This document shows positions 17,881 to 25,727 of a stretch of DNA of 41,772 nt, in pieces. The stretch is taken from contig JAFGFO010000462.1 of NCBI GenBank assembly GCA_016931085.1, positions 1-41,772 on the forward strand. The letters run 5' to 3'. Source of the stretch: Thermoflexales bacterium. Lineage in GTDB: Bacteria > Chloroflexota > Anaerolineae > Fen-1058. The notes under the pieces were generated by a model that was given only the letters and a program-made list of their open reading frames with translations, was not told where the DNA came from and made no database searches. Positions within the stretch are counted from its first letter, which is position 1. Each line of letters begins with the position of its first letter. The position numbers were made by a program, and so were the translations under genes.

Positions 17881-18939
17881 TTACGAGAGCCAACGCCCTA
17901 TCCGGCGCAGCCACGGATTGCTGGAGGTGAACATGAGATGCGTGTTGTACACGAGTTGAAAGCCCAACTTTTGCTTCAAATTGTAGGCCCAACTCCCACC
18001 CCGAATAATCCGCGCGCCTTGCTGGATGGCATGCTCGATTGTCGCGTACACTAACTGAAAGTAGGCATACCGGACTTGGTAGTCAAGCCCCGCCAATGCT
18101 CCATACCAGTAGTCGCCATCTCTTAGAGCGAGACACCAAGCTACCAGCCGCTTCTCCAGCTTCGCTGTCAGCCAGAGGGCATCCACCTGGCAGGCATGCC
18201 TCAGCATCCCCCGCGCCCACGGATAGGGAGGAGAGTTGTGGTGTTTCTCGACGTTCCGGAACAATCGCATGGCTTCGTCCAGGCTCGCTTCATCCATAGG
18301 CTGTTTCAGAAGCCGGGACTCGATCTCTATGCCCAGGCTGTTTGCGATACGGCAGTCGCGCCGGTAATTCGTGCGCATCTTGTGGCCGAGTTGGCCCAGG
18401 TAGCTGTCAAAGTCGGGCCAATCGATCCACAAGCACGTGTCGGGATTAGGCATCTCGACTGGAACGAAAGATGCCGGCCAGCTTGGCTCGCTTAGATCCT
18501 GCTGTTCCAGGTAGTCAAAGATCACGAAAGAAGCCTTGTGCTGTTGGGCTTGCTCTCGTGCAACCTGGGCGATGGTCGCCAGGGCAGACCGGCCCAGCAC
18601 CCCCTTGGGTACAATCAAGCCAGAGGCACAGACCAGGGGAGTCCGGCAAATCAACAGCGGCCAGCGGCGAATGAATGCTTGCATCAAGCGGCGCAAAGGC
18701 GCTGACGAGATGGGTAGAAATTCCTGGCGCGTGAGCCAGAATGTGGCTCGCGCGAGCGGCTCGCCTTGCTGAGACAGGACCATGTAAATGGGCAAACTGC
18801 CGGCCAACACGGTTTCGCCAAAGCGATACCAGTGATAGCCGGTAAATGGCCGGCCGGCGGCTAGCCGGTCCCAGCTTTCCTGGCCGATTTGCTCTACGCT
18901 GTGCGCAACTTGAACGTCAAGTTCGCCCAAAGATGACAA
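17881..18939 (-). CDS. FemAB/BioF2-like GNAT acyltransferase (copy 1), TTG start
   Basis: This is a tandem paralogue of the following gene (HSVEQIGQESWDRLAAGRP, GYHWYRFGE, WIDWPDFDSYLGQLGHKMR, FRNVEKHHNSPP, YNLKQKLGFQ). The start chosen is a TTG at 18939: it aligns exactly with the MSSLN start of the paralogue and has GAGGAG seven bases upstream. The reading frame extends to another TTG at 18969 but with a poorer ribosome binding site. The first codons overlap the end of the GNAT gene before it by 23 nt. The product has 352 residues. It is likely cytosolic or membrane-associated. A role in envelope modification is inferred from the family. Confidence 0.82.
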   Translation of the reverse strand: MSSLGELDVQVAHSVEQIGQESWDRLAAGRPFTGYHWYRFGETVLAGSLPIYMVLSQQGEPLARATFWLTRQEFLPISSAPLRRLMQAFIRRWPLLICRTPLVCASGLIVPKGVLGRSALATIAQVAREQAQQHKASFVIFDYLEQQDLSEPSWPASFVPVEMPNPDTCLWIDWPDFDSYLGQLGHKMRTNYRRDCRIANSLGIEIESRLLKQPMDEASLDEAMRLFRNVEKHHNSPPYPWARGMLRHACQVDALWLTAKLEKRLVAWCLALRDGDYWYGALAGLDYQVRYAYFQLVYATIEHAIQQGARIIRGGSWAYNLKQKLGFQLVYNTHLMFTSSNPWLRRIGRWLS

Positions 18940-19852
18940 GATGTCGCTCCTCTTCTCGGTGTCGCTCAAAGTCCAATGACTCGCAGGCTGTCAATTCATT
19001 GGCATGGGTCTGGGTCAGCGTCAGATAGCGAATGGTTGAGCCCAGGTGGTGGGCAGTCGCTGTTACGATCCGGGCCGTCGGCGTGTTTGACCAGCACGAT
19101 TGAGCAGGAAACAACTCGACGGTCGATTCTCCTTGGTGTTGGCCGGCAACAGCCATGCCGATTTCTTCGCCATCCTGGTAGAGCGCCAGGTATTTTCCTC
19201 GAGGCAGGCGATCTAGAAAATGAGGCGCGAGCCTGGCAGCTTCGTGACCGGCGACATGTTCTACTTCATCTAGCCGCCACCGACGCCAAGCTTGATTCGC
19301 TTCCGTTTTACCCAGTCTTTTTATCTCGTATTCAGGGCCTGCCGAGATAGAGACCGTCTTGAGGGTCAACCTGGTCTTAGATAGCCCAAAGCGGCGTCCC
19401 CCAAAAGCGCTGTACAGCAAGCGTATCACCCGATTTGGCGTGGCGGCCATTGCAAGCATCCACTGATACTTGGTGCTCAGGCAATGGTTGGCGATAAAGT
19501 TGGCCGCCTGCAGGCCGATATTCCCCCGCCGGAACTTGGGCAGCAGGCCTATCGCGTCGAAATAGATGCACTCTGGCAAATACCTGATCGCCAAGATGCC
19601 AGCTCGCTCGCCGGCCACCACGATGAAAAAACTGTCTGAATGCCAAAAGTTGTCCAGCATATAGCCATATTCTAGCCAACTGGACGGCGAGCATGGTCGC
19701 GCCAGGATGGAGTCGACCCACGGGTCGCCGACGCCGCGCATCGTCTCCAGGCCGATACGAATAAAGTCAAGCGCTTGCCACCAACGGGCCGGCACAAATT
19801 CTGCCTTGGCCTTGACCTTGGAGCCTGTAGTGACCTTCTCGCCCGGATCCAT
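18917..19852 (-). CDS. GNAT family N-acetyltransferase
   Basis: The 311-residue protein has a GNAT fold with the acetyl-CoA motif LLPKFRRGNIGLQAANFI (about residues 98-115). Its preceding strands are FFIVVAGERAGILAIRYL and CIYFDAIG. A second, degenerate half occupies the last 130 residues (LALYQDGEEIGMAVAG, STVELFP). Its ATG overlaps the TGA of the transporter gene upstream by one base (TGATG), so the two are translationally coupled. The substrate is unknown. Its neighbours suggest a joint pathway that modifies a sugar- or envelope-derived compound. Confidence 0.78.
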   Translation of the reverse strand: MDPGEKVTTGSKVKAKAEFVPARWWQALDFIRIGLETMRGVGDPWVDSILARPCSPSSWLEYGYMLDNFWHSDSFFIVVAGERAGILAIRYLPECIYFDAIGLLPKFRRGNIGLQAANFIANHCLSTKYQWMLAMAATPNRVIRLLYSAFGGRRFGLSKTRLTLKTVSISAGPEYEIKRLGKTEANQAWRRWRLDEVEHVAGHEAARLAPHFLDRLPRGKYLALYQDGEEIGMAVAGQHQGESTVELFPAQSCWSNTPTARIVTATAHHLGSTIRYLTLTQTHANELTACESLDFERHREEERHLVIFGRT

Positions 19853-21177
19853 CAGCTATCCGCTCCTGGCACTCGGACCTTGCTGCGATCTCGAAGCGGG
19901 TAGCGCAAGAAGACGAAAAAGGCCACCAATGACAGAACGCTGCCCAGGACGGCGATCATCCGCACGCCAAGCGGGCCATAAGGGTCGGTCCGGCTGCGAC
20001 CCAGCAGCAGCAGCAGCGGCAGCAGCGCCAGGGCCGCGCTGTTCACTACCTCGTCCAACAATCCCCAGGCCGCGTAGTAGGCCCCTTCTCGCCGTTGGCC
20101 GGTCAGCTCTTCGTCGTAATCCGTGACCTCGGCCGTGAAGGTTGGCGCCAGCATCATGATACCGGACATGGCTATCGCTTCCAACGTGACCCAGCCGATG
20201 CCTTGCGCCATCAGCGGTAGGGGCAGCCAGTCTCCAATCAGCGCCATCCCCGGCAGCACGAGCGTCGATGCCAGGGCGGAGGCGACGACGACGCGCCATT
20301 TGCCGAAGCGAGCCGTAAGCCACGTGATGGCCGGGTAGCACGCCAGCGAGGCCAGGATCGCCGGCAGGTAAAAGTAGATGGTGTGGGCTTCGCTCAGCAG
20401 GCAAATTTCGGTCACCACGAAGGGCATCACGGCCTGCACGAGCGAAGTGACCACCCAGTAGATCGTCCCGGCTACAATCAGGGATTGGAAGGCTGGATTA
20501 CGGAAGGTGAGAGAGAGACTTTGCCCAAAGCTCAAGCGCTGTGCAGGGGCGACTTGCCGCCCTGGCCGCTCGCGCAGCACGAGCAGGGGCAGGTAAAAGA
20601 GAGGCAGCAAGACGCTGGCGTAAATCATCGCTGAAGGTGCGTAGCCCAATCTTTCGATGACCGGGCCGGCCGAGCTGCCCAGGATCATGCCGAGCAACAT
20701 AAAGCCGCTGGTCCAGGCCGACACCTGCACGCGATGTTGGTCGGTCAGCGCGATCTCGGGCAGCAGGGCCGAGTAGGGAACCTGGTTCAGGATATAGACG
20801 ATGTTGTGGAGGCCGAGGACAGTCAGCAGGTAGACAAAATTCCAGGTGGATTGCCCGGGCACGGGCGGCATCCACAACAGAACGAACAGGAGCAGCATCG
20901 GCAGCCCAGAGACGAGCATGAACGGTATTCTGCGCCCCCACCGGCTGCTTGCCTGGTCGGACCAATAGCCAACCAGGGGTGTGACCAGTGCGCTGATAGC
21001 ACTGACGATAAACATGACAATGCTGTACAGCGCGGTTGGCACGCGCGGCGTTCCGCCTGGCGGCAGGTAAAAATAGGCCAGCCAGCCACTCCAGATAAAC
21101 CACAGGGTCGAGCTGCCCAGCGTGATGGTGGCATAGGACAGGTCGATCTTTAAAGATGGATCGCGTTCTTGTGCCAA
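19852..21177 (-). CDS. GPH/MelB-type MFS cation symporter
   Basis: The 441-residue protein has about 12 membrane helices and the GPH (glycoside-pentoside-hexuronide:cation symporter, MFS_2) signature. It shows WSDQASSRWGRRIPFML after helix 2, the counterpart of the MFS loop 2-3 motif, VPYSALLPEIALTDQHR in the first half and a matching EVTDYDEELTGQRREGAYYA loop in the second half. Such transporters move sugars or glycosides with Na+ or H+. The start is a TTG at 21177 preceded by GGGGA. It is the first gene of the operon read from the promoter at 21216-21244. A glycoside substrate is plausible but not shown. Confidence 0.88.
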   Translation of the reverse strand: MAQERDPSLKIDLSYATITLGSSTLWFIWSGWLAYFYLPPGGTPRVPTALYSIVMFIVSAISALVTPLVGYWSDQASSRWGRRIPFMLVSGLPMLLLFVLLWMPPVPGQSTWNFVYLLTVLGLHNIVYILNQVPYSALLPEIALTDQHRVQVSAWTSGFMLLGMILGSSAGPVIERLGYAPSAMIYASVLLPLFYLPLLVLRERPGRQVAPAQRLSFGQSLSLTFRNPAFQSLIVAGTIYWVVTSLVQAVMPFVVTEICLLSEAHTIYFYLPAILASLACYPAITWLTARFGKWRVVVASALASTLVLPGMALIGDWLPLPLMAQGIGWVTLEAIAMSGIMMLAPTFTAEVTDYDEELTGQRREGAYYAAWGLLDEVVNSAALALLPLLLLLGRSRTDPYGPLGVRMIAVLGSVLSLVAFFVFLRYPLRDRSKVRVPGADS

Positions 21178-21215
21178 AGTCGTCCCCAGGAGCTATTTTT
21201 GCCCAAGATGATGGG

Positions 21216-21244
21216 AGTATAGCTCAACTGGGGACGAAAGTCAA
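21216..21244 (-). promoter_or_regulatory. Sigma-70 promoter of the GPH-GNAT-kinase operon
   Basis: On the minus strand TTGACT (21239-21244) and TATACT (21216-21221) are separated by 17 bp, leaving a leader of about 30-35 nt before the TTG start at 21177. Confidence 0.75.
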
Positions 21245-21262
21245 TCGGGTTGAGTTGGGCGA

Positions 21263-21291
21263 GAGTAGGTCGCCCCGAGGGCGACCTACTC
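21263..21291. repeat. 13-bp perfect hairpin just after a lipoprotein stop
   Basis: GAGTAGGTCGCCC and GGGCGACCTACTC pair perfectly around CGA, one base after the stop codon of the lipoprotein gene (minus strand). No T-run follows, so this looks more like a REP-type palindrome or a 3'-end stabilising hairpin than a terminator. Confidence 0.8.
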
Positions 21292-21292
21292 C

Positions 21293-22420
21293 TTATTCTT
21301 CACTGGTCGAGATCATCACGTTGACAACGTTCTTTTCCTCGTCCTTTGAGATCATCAACTGCGCTTTTCGGTTCTCTTTGCTGAACTCCAGCATGGCCAG
21401 GCCTTCCATCTCGGTCGGCTCGCCGCTGGCTTGCCAGCCCGCCTTGGGCATCTCGTCATTGTAAAACGCTACCACGTCGGCAAAGGGGCTGGGCGTGCTG
21501 TAGGTGACCATCTCACCCATCATGGCCTTGTCCTGGGCGTCAGGCATGACGGGGATGTCGGCGGCGGCCGTCGCGCAGCCGGCCGGCGCTTCGATCTTGA
21601 TGGATTTGTTGACCTCGGTCAGGTTGTATTCGATGGCGATGGTGCCCTCTTCCTCGCCCTCGCCAAAAACTGATCCCTTGCCGGTGGCGGTGACGGTGTA
21701 CTTGACGACGTACTCGCCGTCGACAGCCACCCACACCTCACCCTGGCTGCTGGTAAAGCCCATCTGGTTCAGCTCGCCGGTGCTTCCCTTCCACTTGTAG
21801 CGCTTGGCCTGGATGCCGTTGACGGTCTCGGTCTTGATGTATTCGCCGTCCTGGATGCCGCCAATCGCCTCGGGGGAGAGCATCCCCTCCTGGAAATCCT
21901 GGCTTTCGTCGGCCGACGCGGACATGCACATGGATTCCCCACCCTGCTCGGAAAAGACGATATAGTTTATCCCCTCCAGGGTGATGATTTCAAAGCTGCC
22001 ATCTTGGCCACTGGGGCCTTGGAGGGTTTCGCTGGTGAAGAGGATGCGCTGGGCGTAGGGTTCGGCGACAGATTCCTGCACCATGTCCACCACTTGCTCG
22101 ACCGCTTGCCCCTCGGCATCCTTGCCGGTGAATTTCATGACCATGTGGCCTTTGTAGCTTTTGAGCTTGGCCAGCCCCTCGGCCACAGAACCCAAGTTGA
22201 GGCGCTCTTCAGTGCCGCCCCCGGCGGCCGGGGTATCCTTTTCGCCTGCTGGCGCCTTGGTGGGTTGAGTTTCCTGACCGCCACTGGCCGCCGGTGCGGC
22301 GGTGGCCTGGGCGCCGCCGGCCGCCGGTGCGGGCGTGGCTGTCTTGGACGAGCCGCCGCATGCCAAGGCCGCCAGCATCAAGGCCGCGGTTACGAGTAAT
22401 AGTACTTTCGAGCTTTTCAT
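21293..22420 (-). CDS. Lipoprotein with LolA/LppX-like region
   Basis: The 375-residue protein has a signal peptide with the lipobox LAALAC (Cys21), an Ala/Pro/Thr/Gly-rich linker (about 22-70) and two folded parts. Residues about 75-285 (LAKLKSYKGHMVMKFTGKD, VWVAVDGEYVVKYTV) suggest the half-barrel LolA/LppX type that carries lipids. Residues about 290-375 (VMPDAQDKAMMGEMVTYS, VVAFYNDEMPKAGWQ) form a small C-terminal domain shared with the next gene. AAGGAG stands before the ATG at 22420. It is flanked by palindromes at both ends. A lipid-handling role is inference. Confidence 0.72.
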   Translation of the reverse strand: MKSSKVLLLVTAALMLAALACGGSSKTATPAPAAGGAQATAAPAASGGQETQPTKAPAGEKDTPAAGGGTEERLNLGSVAEGLAKLKSYKGHMVMKFTGKDAEGQAVEQVVDMVQESVAEPYAQRILFTSETLQGPSGQDGSFEIITLEGINYIVFSEQGGESMCMSASADESQDFQEGMLSPEAIGGIQDGEYIKTETVNGIQAKRYKWKGSTGELNQMGFTSSQGEVWVAVDGEYVVKYTVTATGKGSVFGEGEEEGTIAIEYNLTEVNKSIKIEAPAGCATAAADIPVMPDAQDKAMMGEMVTYSTPSPFADVVAFYNDEMPKAGWQASGEPTEMEGLAMLEFSKENRKAQLMISKDEEKNVVNVMISTSEE

Positions 22421-22447
22421 TTTTTCTCCTTTTTGAAAATAGATTTC

Positions 22448-22496
22448 AGACCCTAAGGTTTTTCTGCGATCCGAAAGATCGCCACCCTTAGGGTCT
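22448..22496. repeat. Composite palindrome, arm type GACCCTAAGG
   Basis: AGACCCTAAGG (22448-22458) and CCTTAGGGTCT (22486-22496) are perfect inverted copies enclosing the inner palindrome GCGATC-CGAAA-GATCGC. The right arm reaches the stop codon of the second lipoprotein gene. The inner core is nearly identical to that at 33460-33512, where the arms are different. Confidence 0.85.
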
Positions 22497-23551
22497 TACG
22501 GGCTCTCTGTTATGGTCAGGACAAGCACCTGGACGACGTTGCCCTGGCCTATAGGCGCGAGGAGCACGTTAGCCACCTGCCCCTCGCGCTGAAAGGCGAG
22601 CGCGGTCACGTCCGGATTGCTGGCCGGAACGTCGATAGGGGTCCAGCCACGGCCGGGCATGGACTGGCGGTAAAATTCGCTCACCGCAGCGGCCGTGCTC
22701 TTGACCTTGTAAAACACCATGTTGTTCGCGATGGTCGTTTCCTCGACGCCGGCCATGAGGGGGATGTCTTGCGTGCAGGCCGGTGGCGGCTCGATCGAGA
22801 TCGCTTGATCGAGCTGATCGAGTTCGTAGTGAAGCGTCAACTCGCCTTCGAAATTCGGATTCGAGCGAAACTCGCCTTGCCCGCTAGCCTGGGCTTGCAG
22901 CTTGATCACATAAGCGCCGTCGGCGGCAAGCCATAACTCCGCTCGCCCACCGGGAAAATCGCCCAGCACCGAGCGTTCGATGACATAGTGCCGGGCCGGT
23001 ATAGCCATGCCCTGGGCAGTCGTGACGATCTCATCCCCCACGTAACGGGCCTCCTTCCAGTCCCCCAGGTCAGAGTAGGGCAGGGCGATGAGCGCCCATT
23101 GGCCCGGCTGCTGCACCGGTTGGGCGACACACTGGCCGGCTGCCCCAGGCCGCCCGCTTGCCAGGAAGCTCGAGCTGCCCAATTGAACCTGCTCGCTGAA
23201 TTGGCTAGCTTCGGGGTGTTGCAGGTCGGTATAGGTGTGAACGATCCGCTGTGCATTGTGCGCGCGCGATTGCTCCTCGATGACAGTGAGTGTGGCGTTT
23301 TGAGCTGTTGGGCTGCTCGCCGTCAGGCTAAGCGTGGCCCGGAAACTCCCCAGCCGCTCCCAGCCATCTTCCAGCTTGATCTGGCCCAGGCCGGATGGGG
23401 TGGTCCTGGTCAGCGCAAGCGAGTACGCGATGCTTGGAGGCGGCGAGGGTCGAGGGACTGGTGTCGCGTTGGCGCACGCGGCGGCCAGCCCCACCAGGCT
23501 GATGATGGCCAGGCAGCCAATGGACCGGATCAGGCGTTTTGTTGTTGCCAT
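22496..23551 (-). CDS. Lipoprotein paralogous in layout to the next gene
   Basis: The 351-residue product from the ATG at 23551 has a signal peptide with lipobox LAAAC (Cys26) and a short Pro-rich linker. A LolA/LppX-like middle (RVxAT-type strands, GRAELWLAADGAYVIKLQAQ) and the same C-terminal domain as the 21293-22420 protein follow (IPLMAGVEETTIANNMVFY, VSEFYRQSMPGRGWTP). The two were probably duplicated. A TTG further upstream (23581) has no merit because it precedes a poorly hydrophobic extension. The start lies inside the end of mobA (22-nt overlap), so expression is likely coupled to it. Function is unknown. Confidence 0.72.
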   Translation of the reverse strand: MATTKRLIRSIGCLAIISLVGLAAACANATPVPRPSPPPSIAYSLALTRTTPSGLGQIKLEDGWERLGSFRATLSLTASSPTAQNATLTVIEEQSRAHNAQRIVHTYTDLQHPEASQFSEQVQLGSSSFLASGRPGAAGQCVAQPVQQPGQWALIALPYSDLGDWKEARYVGDEIVTTAQGMAIPARHYVIERSVLGDFPGGRAELWLAADGAYVIKLQAQASGQGEFRSNPNFEGELTLHYELDQLDQAISIEPPPACTQDIPLMAGVEETTIANNMVFYKVKSTAAAVSEFYRQSMPGRGWTPIDVPASNPDVTALAFQREGQVANVLLAPIGQGNVVQVLVLTITESP

Positions 23552-24174
23552 GCAGTTTCGATCGCTCGAGCGCGTTCCCAATCCTCGGGCGAGTTGATGT
23601 TGAAGAAGGATAGGCCTTGTGGGTCAAACAACGCAATCTCGACATGTCCCAGGTAACGCACGTTGACGTTGGGATAAAACGCGACGACGCGTCGCCCCTC
23701 GTCTTGCAGGAGTGTCTCGATGGCCGGCAGGCAGCTCTTGGCGTACACGGCATGGAGCGGCTCGCTTTCTCCCTGCCAGTGCGGCACGATCGCATCATAG
23801 CCGGGTGAGATGACGATCATGTAGCGCAGCAGGCGCGGGTTCAGGAAGGGCATGTCGCACGCTACCGCCAGCGCGTACGCGTGCTTGGCTGCACGCAGGC
23901 CGGCGTGCAGCCCTGAAAGCGCGCCGTGACCGGGAATCTCGTCGCTCACCAGGCGCGCTGGACGTGGGAGAGGAGATGGCGCACCATTTCTTGATGGCGC
24001 GTTAGCTACGACGATCACATCATCGGTCAAGGCAGCCATGGCCGTTACGCTGCGTTCCAACAGCGTTTGCTGGCCTAGCTTGAGCTGCGTCTTGTCTCGC
24101 CCCATGCGGCGGCTCTCCCCGCCAGCCAAGATGATCACGCTGACGGCGGAGATGACGATAGCGCTTTTAGCCAT
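23530..24174 (-). CDS. mobA: Molybdenum cofactor guanylyltransferase MobA-like
   Basis: The protein is 214 residues from the ATG at 24174. It has the nucleotidyltransferase signature ILAGGESRRMGRDK (15-28), the family DEIPGHGALSGLHAGL and CDMPFLNP segments and a C-terminal FFNINSPEDWERA, as in MobA/NTP transferase family members. MobA adds GMP to molybdopterin; homologues with other sugar or cofactor substrates exist. A start at 24204 would lie in the acpP terminator hairpin, so 24174 is preferred, though it lacks a clear ribosome binding site. The stretch SRNGAP (codons over 23975-24000) appears to be a small repeat-derived insertion. Confidence 0.85.
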   Translation of the reverse strand: MAKSAIVISAVSVIILAGGESRRMGRDKTQLKLGQQTLLERSVTAMAALTDDVIVVANAPSRNGAPSPLPRPARLVSDEIPGHGALSGLHAGLRAAKHAYALAVACDMPFLNPRLLRYMIVISPGYDAIVPHWQGESEPLHAVYAKSCLPAIETLLQDEGRRVVAFYPNVNVRYLGHVEIALFDPQGLSFFNINSPEDWERARAIETAWQQQNA

Positions 24175-24186
24175 AGGGAACGGAAA

Positions 24187-24248
24187 ACCACCGGCGCACG
24201 CCATTGTCTTGACGGCGCACCATCAGGGCAATGGCGCGTGCCGGTGGT
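24187..24248 (-). terminator. Probable terminator of acpP
   Basis: ACCACCGGCGCACGCCATTG (24187-24206) and its near-exact inverse (24229-24248, two mismatches) form a 20-bp stem with a 22-nt loop. On the minus strand the stem is followed by TTTTCC, 20 nt after the acpP stop codon. Confidence 0.7.
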
Positions 24249-24267
24249 CGTGATGTGAAGCAGGCCG

Positions 24268-24507
24268 TTAGCTTGAATGTTGGTCGAGGTAGGTGATCAC
24301 TTCACCGACGGTCTTGATCTTTTGAGCCTCTTCGTCGGCAATCTCGCCTCCGAATTCTTCCTCGAGCGACATGATCAATTCGACCAGGTCGAGGGAGTCG
24401 GCTTCCAGATCCTCGCGGAAGCGCGCTTCCGGCGTGACCTTGGCGGGGTCTACCCCCAGTAACTCGACGATGATGTCTCTGACGCGTTGAAAGGTGTCTT
24501 CTGCCAC
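24268..24507 (-). CDS. acpP: Acyl carrier protein
   Basis: This 79-residue acidic protein carries the 4'-phosphopantetheine attachment site DSLDLVEL with Ser38. [23 protein letters not shown] before it and [27 protein letters not shown] after it are the standard acyl carrier protein helices. It carries acyl chains during fatty acid synthesis. The start is GTG at 24507 with AGGAGG at correct spacing. It is transcribed alone, with a strong promoter upstream and a hairpin terminator downstream. Confidence 0.97.
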   Translation of the reverse strand: MAEDTFQRVRDIIVELLGVDPAKVTPEARFREDLEADSLDLVELIMSLEEEFGGEIADEEAQKIKTVGEVITYLDQHSS

Positions 24508-24539
24508 AGTGTCCTCCTAAAAAATTGAAATTGGCCTGT

Positions 24540-24567
24540 ATTGTATCAGGGTTAGTCTAATTGTCAA
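24540..24567 (-). promoter_or_regulatory. Sigma-70 promoter of acpP
   Basis: On the minus strand TTGACA (24562-24567) and TACAAT (24540-24545) are 16 bp apart, about 33 nt upstream of the GTG start of acpP. Confidence 0.8.
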
Positions 24568-24587
24568 GCACCGGCAGCCCAAGTTAC

Positions 24588-24615
24588 TTGACTTGTGGGT
24601 GGGACATGGTAGACT
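24588..24615 (+). promoter_or_regulatory. Possible promoter of the IPP isomerase gene
   Basis: TTGACT (24588-24593) and TAGACT (24610-24615) are 16 bp apart, about 70 nt before the start of the isomerase gene and divergent from the acpP promoter. A second TTGACA lies at 24622-24627 without a good -10. Confidence 0.45.
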
Positions 24616-24683
24616 AGGCCGGTTGACAATCGCAAGGGTTCTTCACATCCTATCAAACACCAGACGGCACATAGAGTTACGGC

Positions 24684-25697
24684 ATGATTGGGAACCGCAA
24701 GGCAGATCACATCCGCATCAACCTGGAGGAAGATGTGGCCTCAGGCCTGACCACCGGTCTGGAGCATTACCATTTCCTTCACCAGGCATTGCCTGAGCTT
24801 GACCTGGGTCGCGTGGATACCTCGCTCGTTTTGTTGGGTAAGCGCCTGGCCGCGCCCTTGCTGATTTCTTCGATGACCGGCGGGACACCTCGTGCTCGAG
24901 ACATCAATCTCTCCCTGGCGCGCGTGGCCCAAACCCACGGGATCGCTATGGCAGTCGGCAGTCAACGCATGGCGTTGGAGCAGCCTGAAACAGCAGATAC
25001 GTTTCGCGTGCGCAGCGTCGCGCCCGATATTCTCTTGCTGGCCAACCTGGGCGCGGTTCAGCTCAATTATGGTTATGGGCTGGACGAGTGCCGCCGCGCG
25101 GTAGACATGATCGAAGCGGATGCCTTGGTCTTGCATGTGAACCCTCTGCAAGAGGCGCTCCAGCCTGAGGGAGAAGCGAACATGGCCGGGCTGCTGCACA
25201 AGATCGAGGCGATCTGCCGCCAGTTGCCGGTGCCCGTCATCGCCAAGGAGGTGGGATGGGGGATTTCTGAATCTGTCGCCGGCTCGCTGCGCCAGGCCGG
25301 TGTGGCGGCTATCGACGTGGCAGGCGCCGGCGGCACATCTTGGAGCCAGGTCGAGCTGCACCGTACATCTGACCCGGTCAAAGCGCGCGTGGCGGCGGCC
25401 TTCCGCAACTGGGGCATCCCCACGGCTGAAAGCATTCGCGCCGTGCGCCGCGCGGTGGATTTGCCGATCATTGCCAGCGGCGGCTTGCGAGATGGGCTGG
25501 ATGTCGCCAAGTGCATCGCGTTGGGCGCGTGCGCGTGTGGCCTGGCAGCCCCCTTCCTCAAAGCAGTCAGCCAGGGGCCAGAGGCCGCCAACGCTCTGCT
25601 TGTCGAGCTGCTCAGTACGCTGCGCATAGCCATGTTTTGCGCCGGCGCCGGCTCTCTGCCTGCTTTACATGAAACGCCGTTAAAAATTAACAATTAA
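24684..25697 (+). CDS. fni: Isopentenyl-diphosphate delta-isomerase, type 2
   Basis: This 337-residue FMN-dependent isomerase interconverts IPP and DMAPP. The family motifs are all present: NRKADHI (4-10), SSMTGG (62-67), VGSQR (91-95), NLGAVQL (121-127), HVNPLQE (151-157), [18 protein letters not shown] and the flavin-binding ASGGLRDG. The last residues (KINN) and the stop codon are encoded by a heptamer repeat that continues to the start codon of the GGPP synthase gene, so the two genes form one unit. Together they supply C20 diphosphate, the substrate of the diterpene cyclase at 5740-7212 and of other isoprenoids. Confidence 0.96.
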   Translation: MIGNRKADHIRINLEEDVASGLTTGLEHYHFLHQALPELDLGRVDTSLVLLGKRLAAPLLISSMTGGTPRARDINLSLARVAQTHGIAMAVGSQRMALEQPETADTFRVRSVAPDILLLANLGAVQLNYGYGLDECRRAVDMIEADALVLHVNPLQEALQPEGEANMAGLLHKIEAICRQLPVPVIAKEVGWGISESVAGSLRQAGVAAIDVAGAGGTSWSQVELHRTSDPVKARVAAAFRNWGIPTAESIRAVRRAVDLPIIASGGLRDGLDVAKCIALGACACGLAAPFLKAVSQGPEAANALLVELLSTLRIAMFCAGAGSLPALHETPLKINN

Positions 25698-25727
25698 TAA
25701 TTAATAATTAATAATTAACAATTAATA
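25686..25727. repeat. ATTAAYA heptamer array joining fni and the GGPP synthase gene
   Basis: Six perfect consecutive heptamers ATTAACA, ATTAATA (x3), ATTAACA, ATTAATA span 25686-25727. The fni stop codon TAA (25695-25697) lies in the second, and the final A of the sixth is the A of the ATG of the next gene. There is no Shine-Dalgarno sequence in this spacer. Confidence 0.92.

Noticed and set aside
25686..25727. CRISPR-like regular repeat
   Set aside because: Units are 7 bp, directly adjacent and AT-only; there are no spacers and no cas genes.
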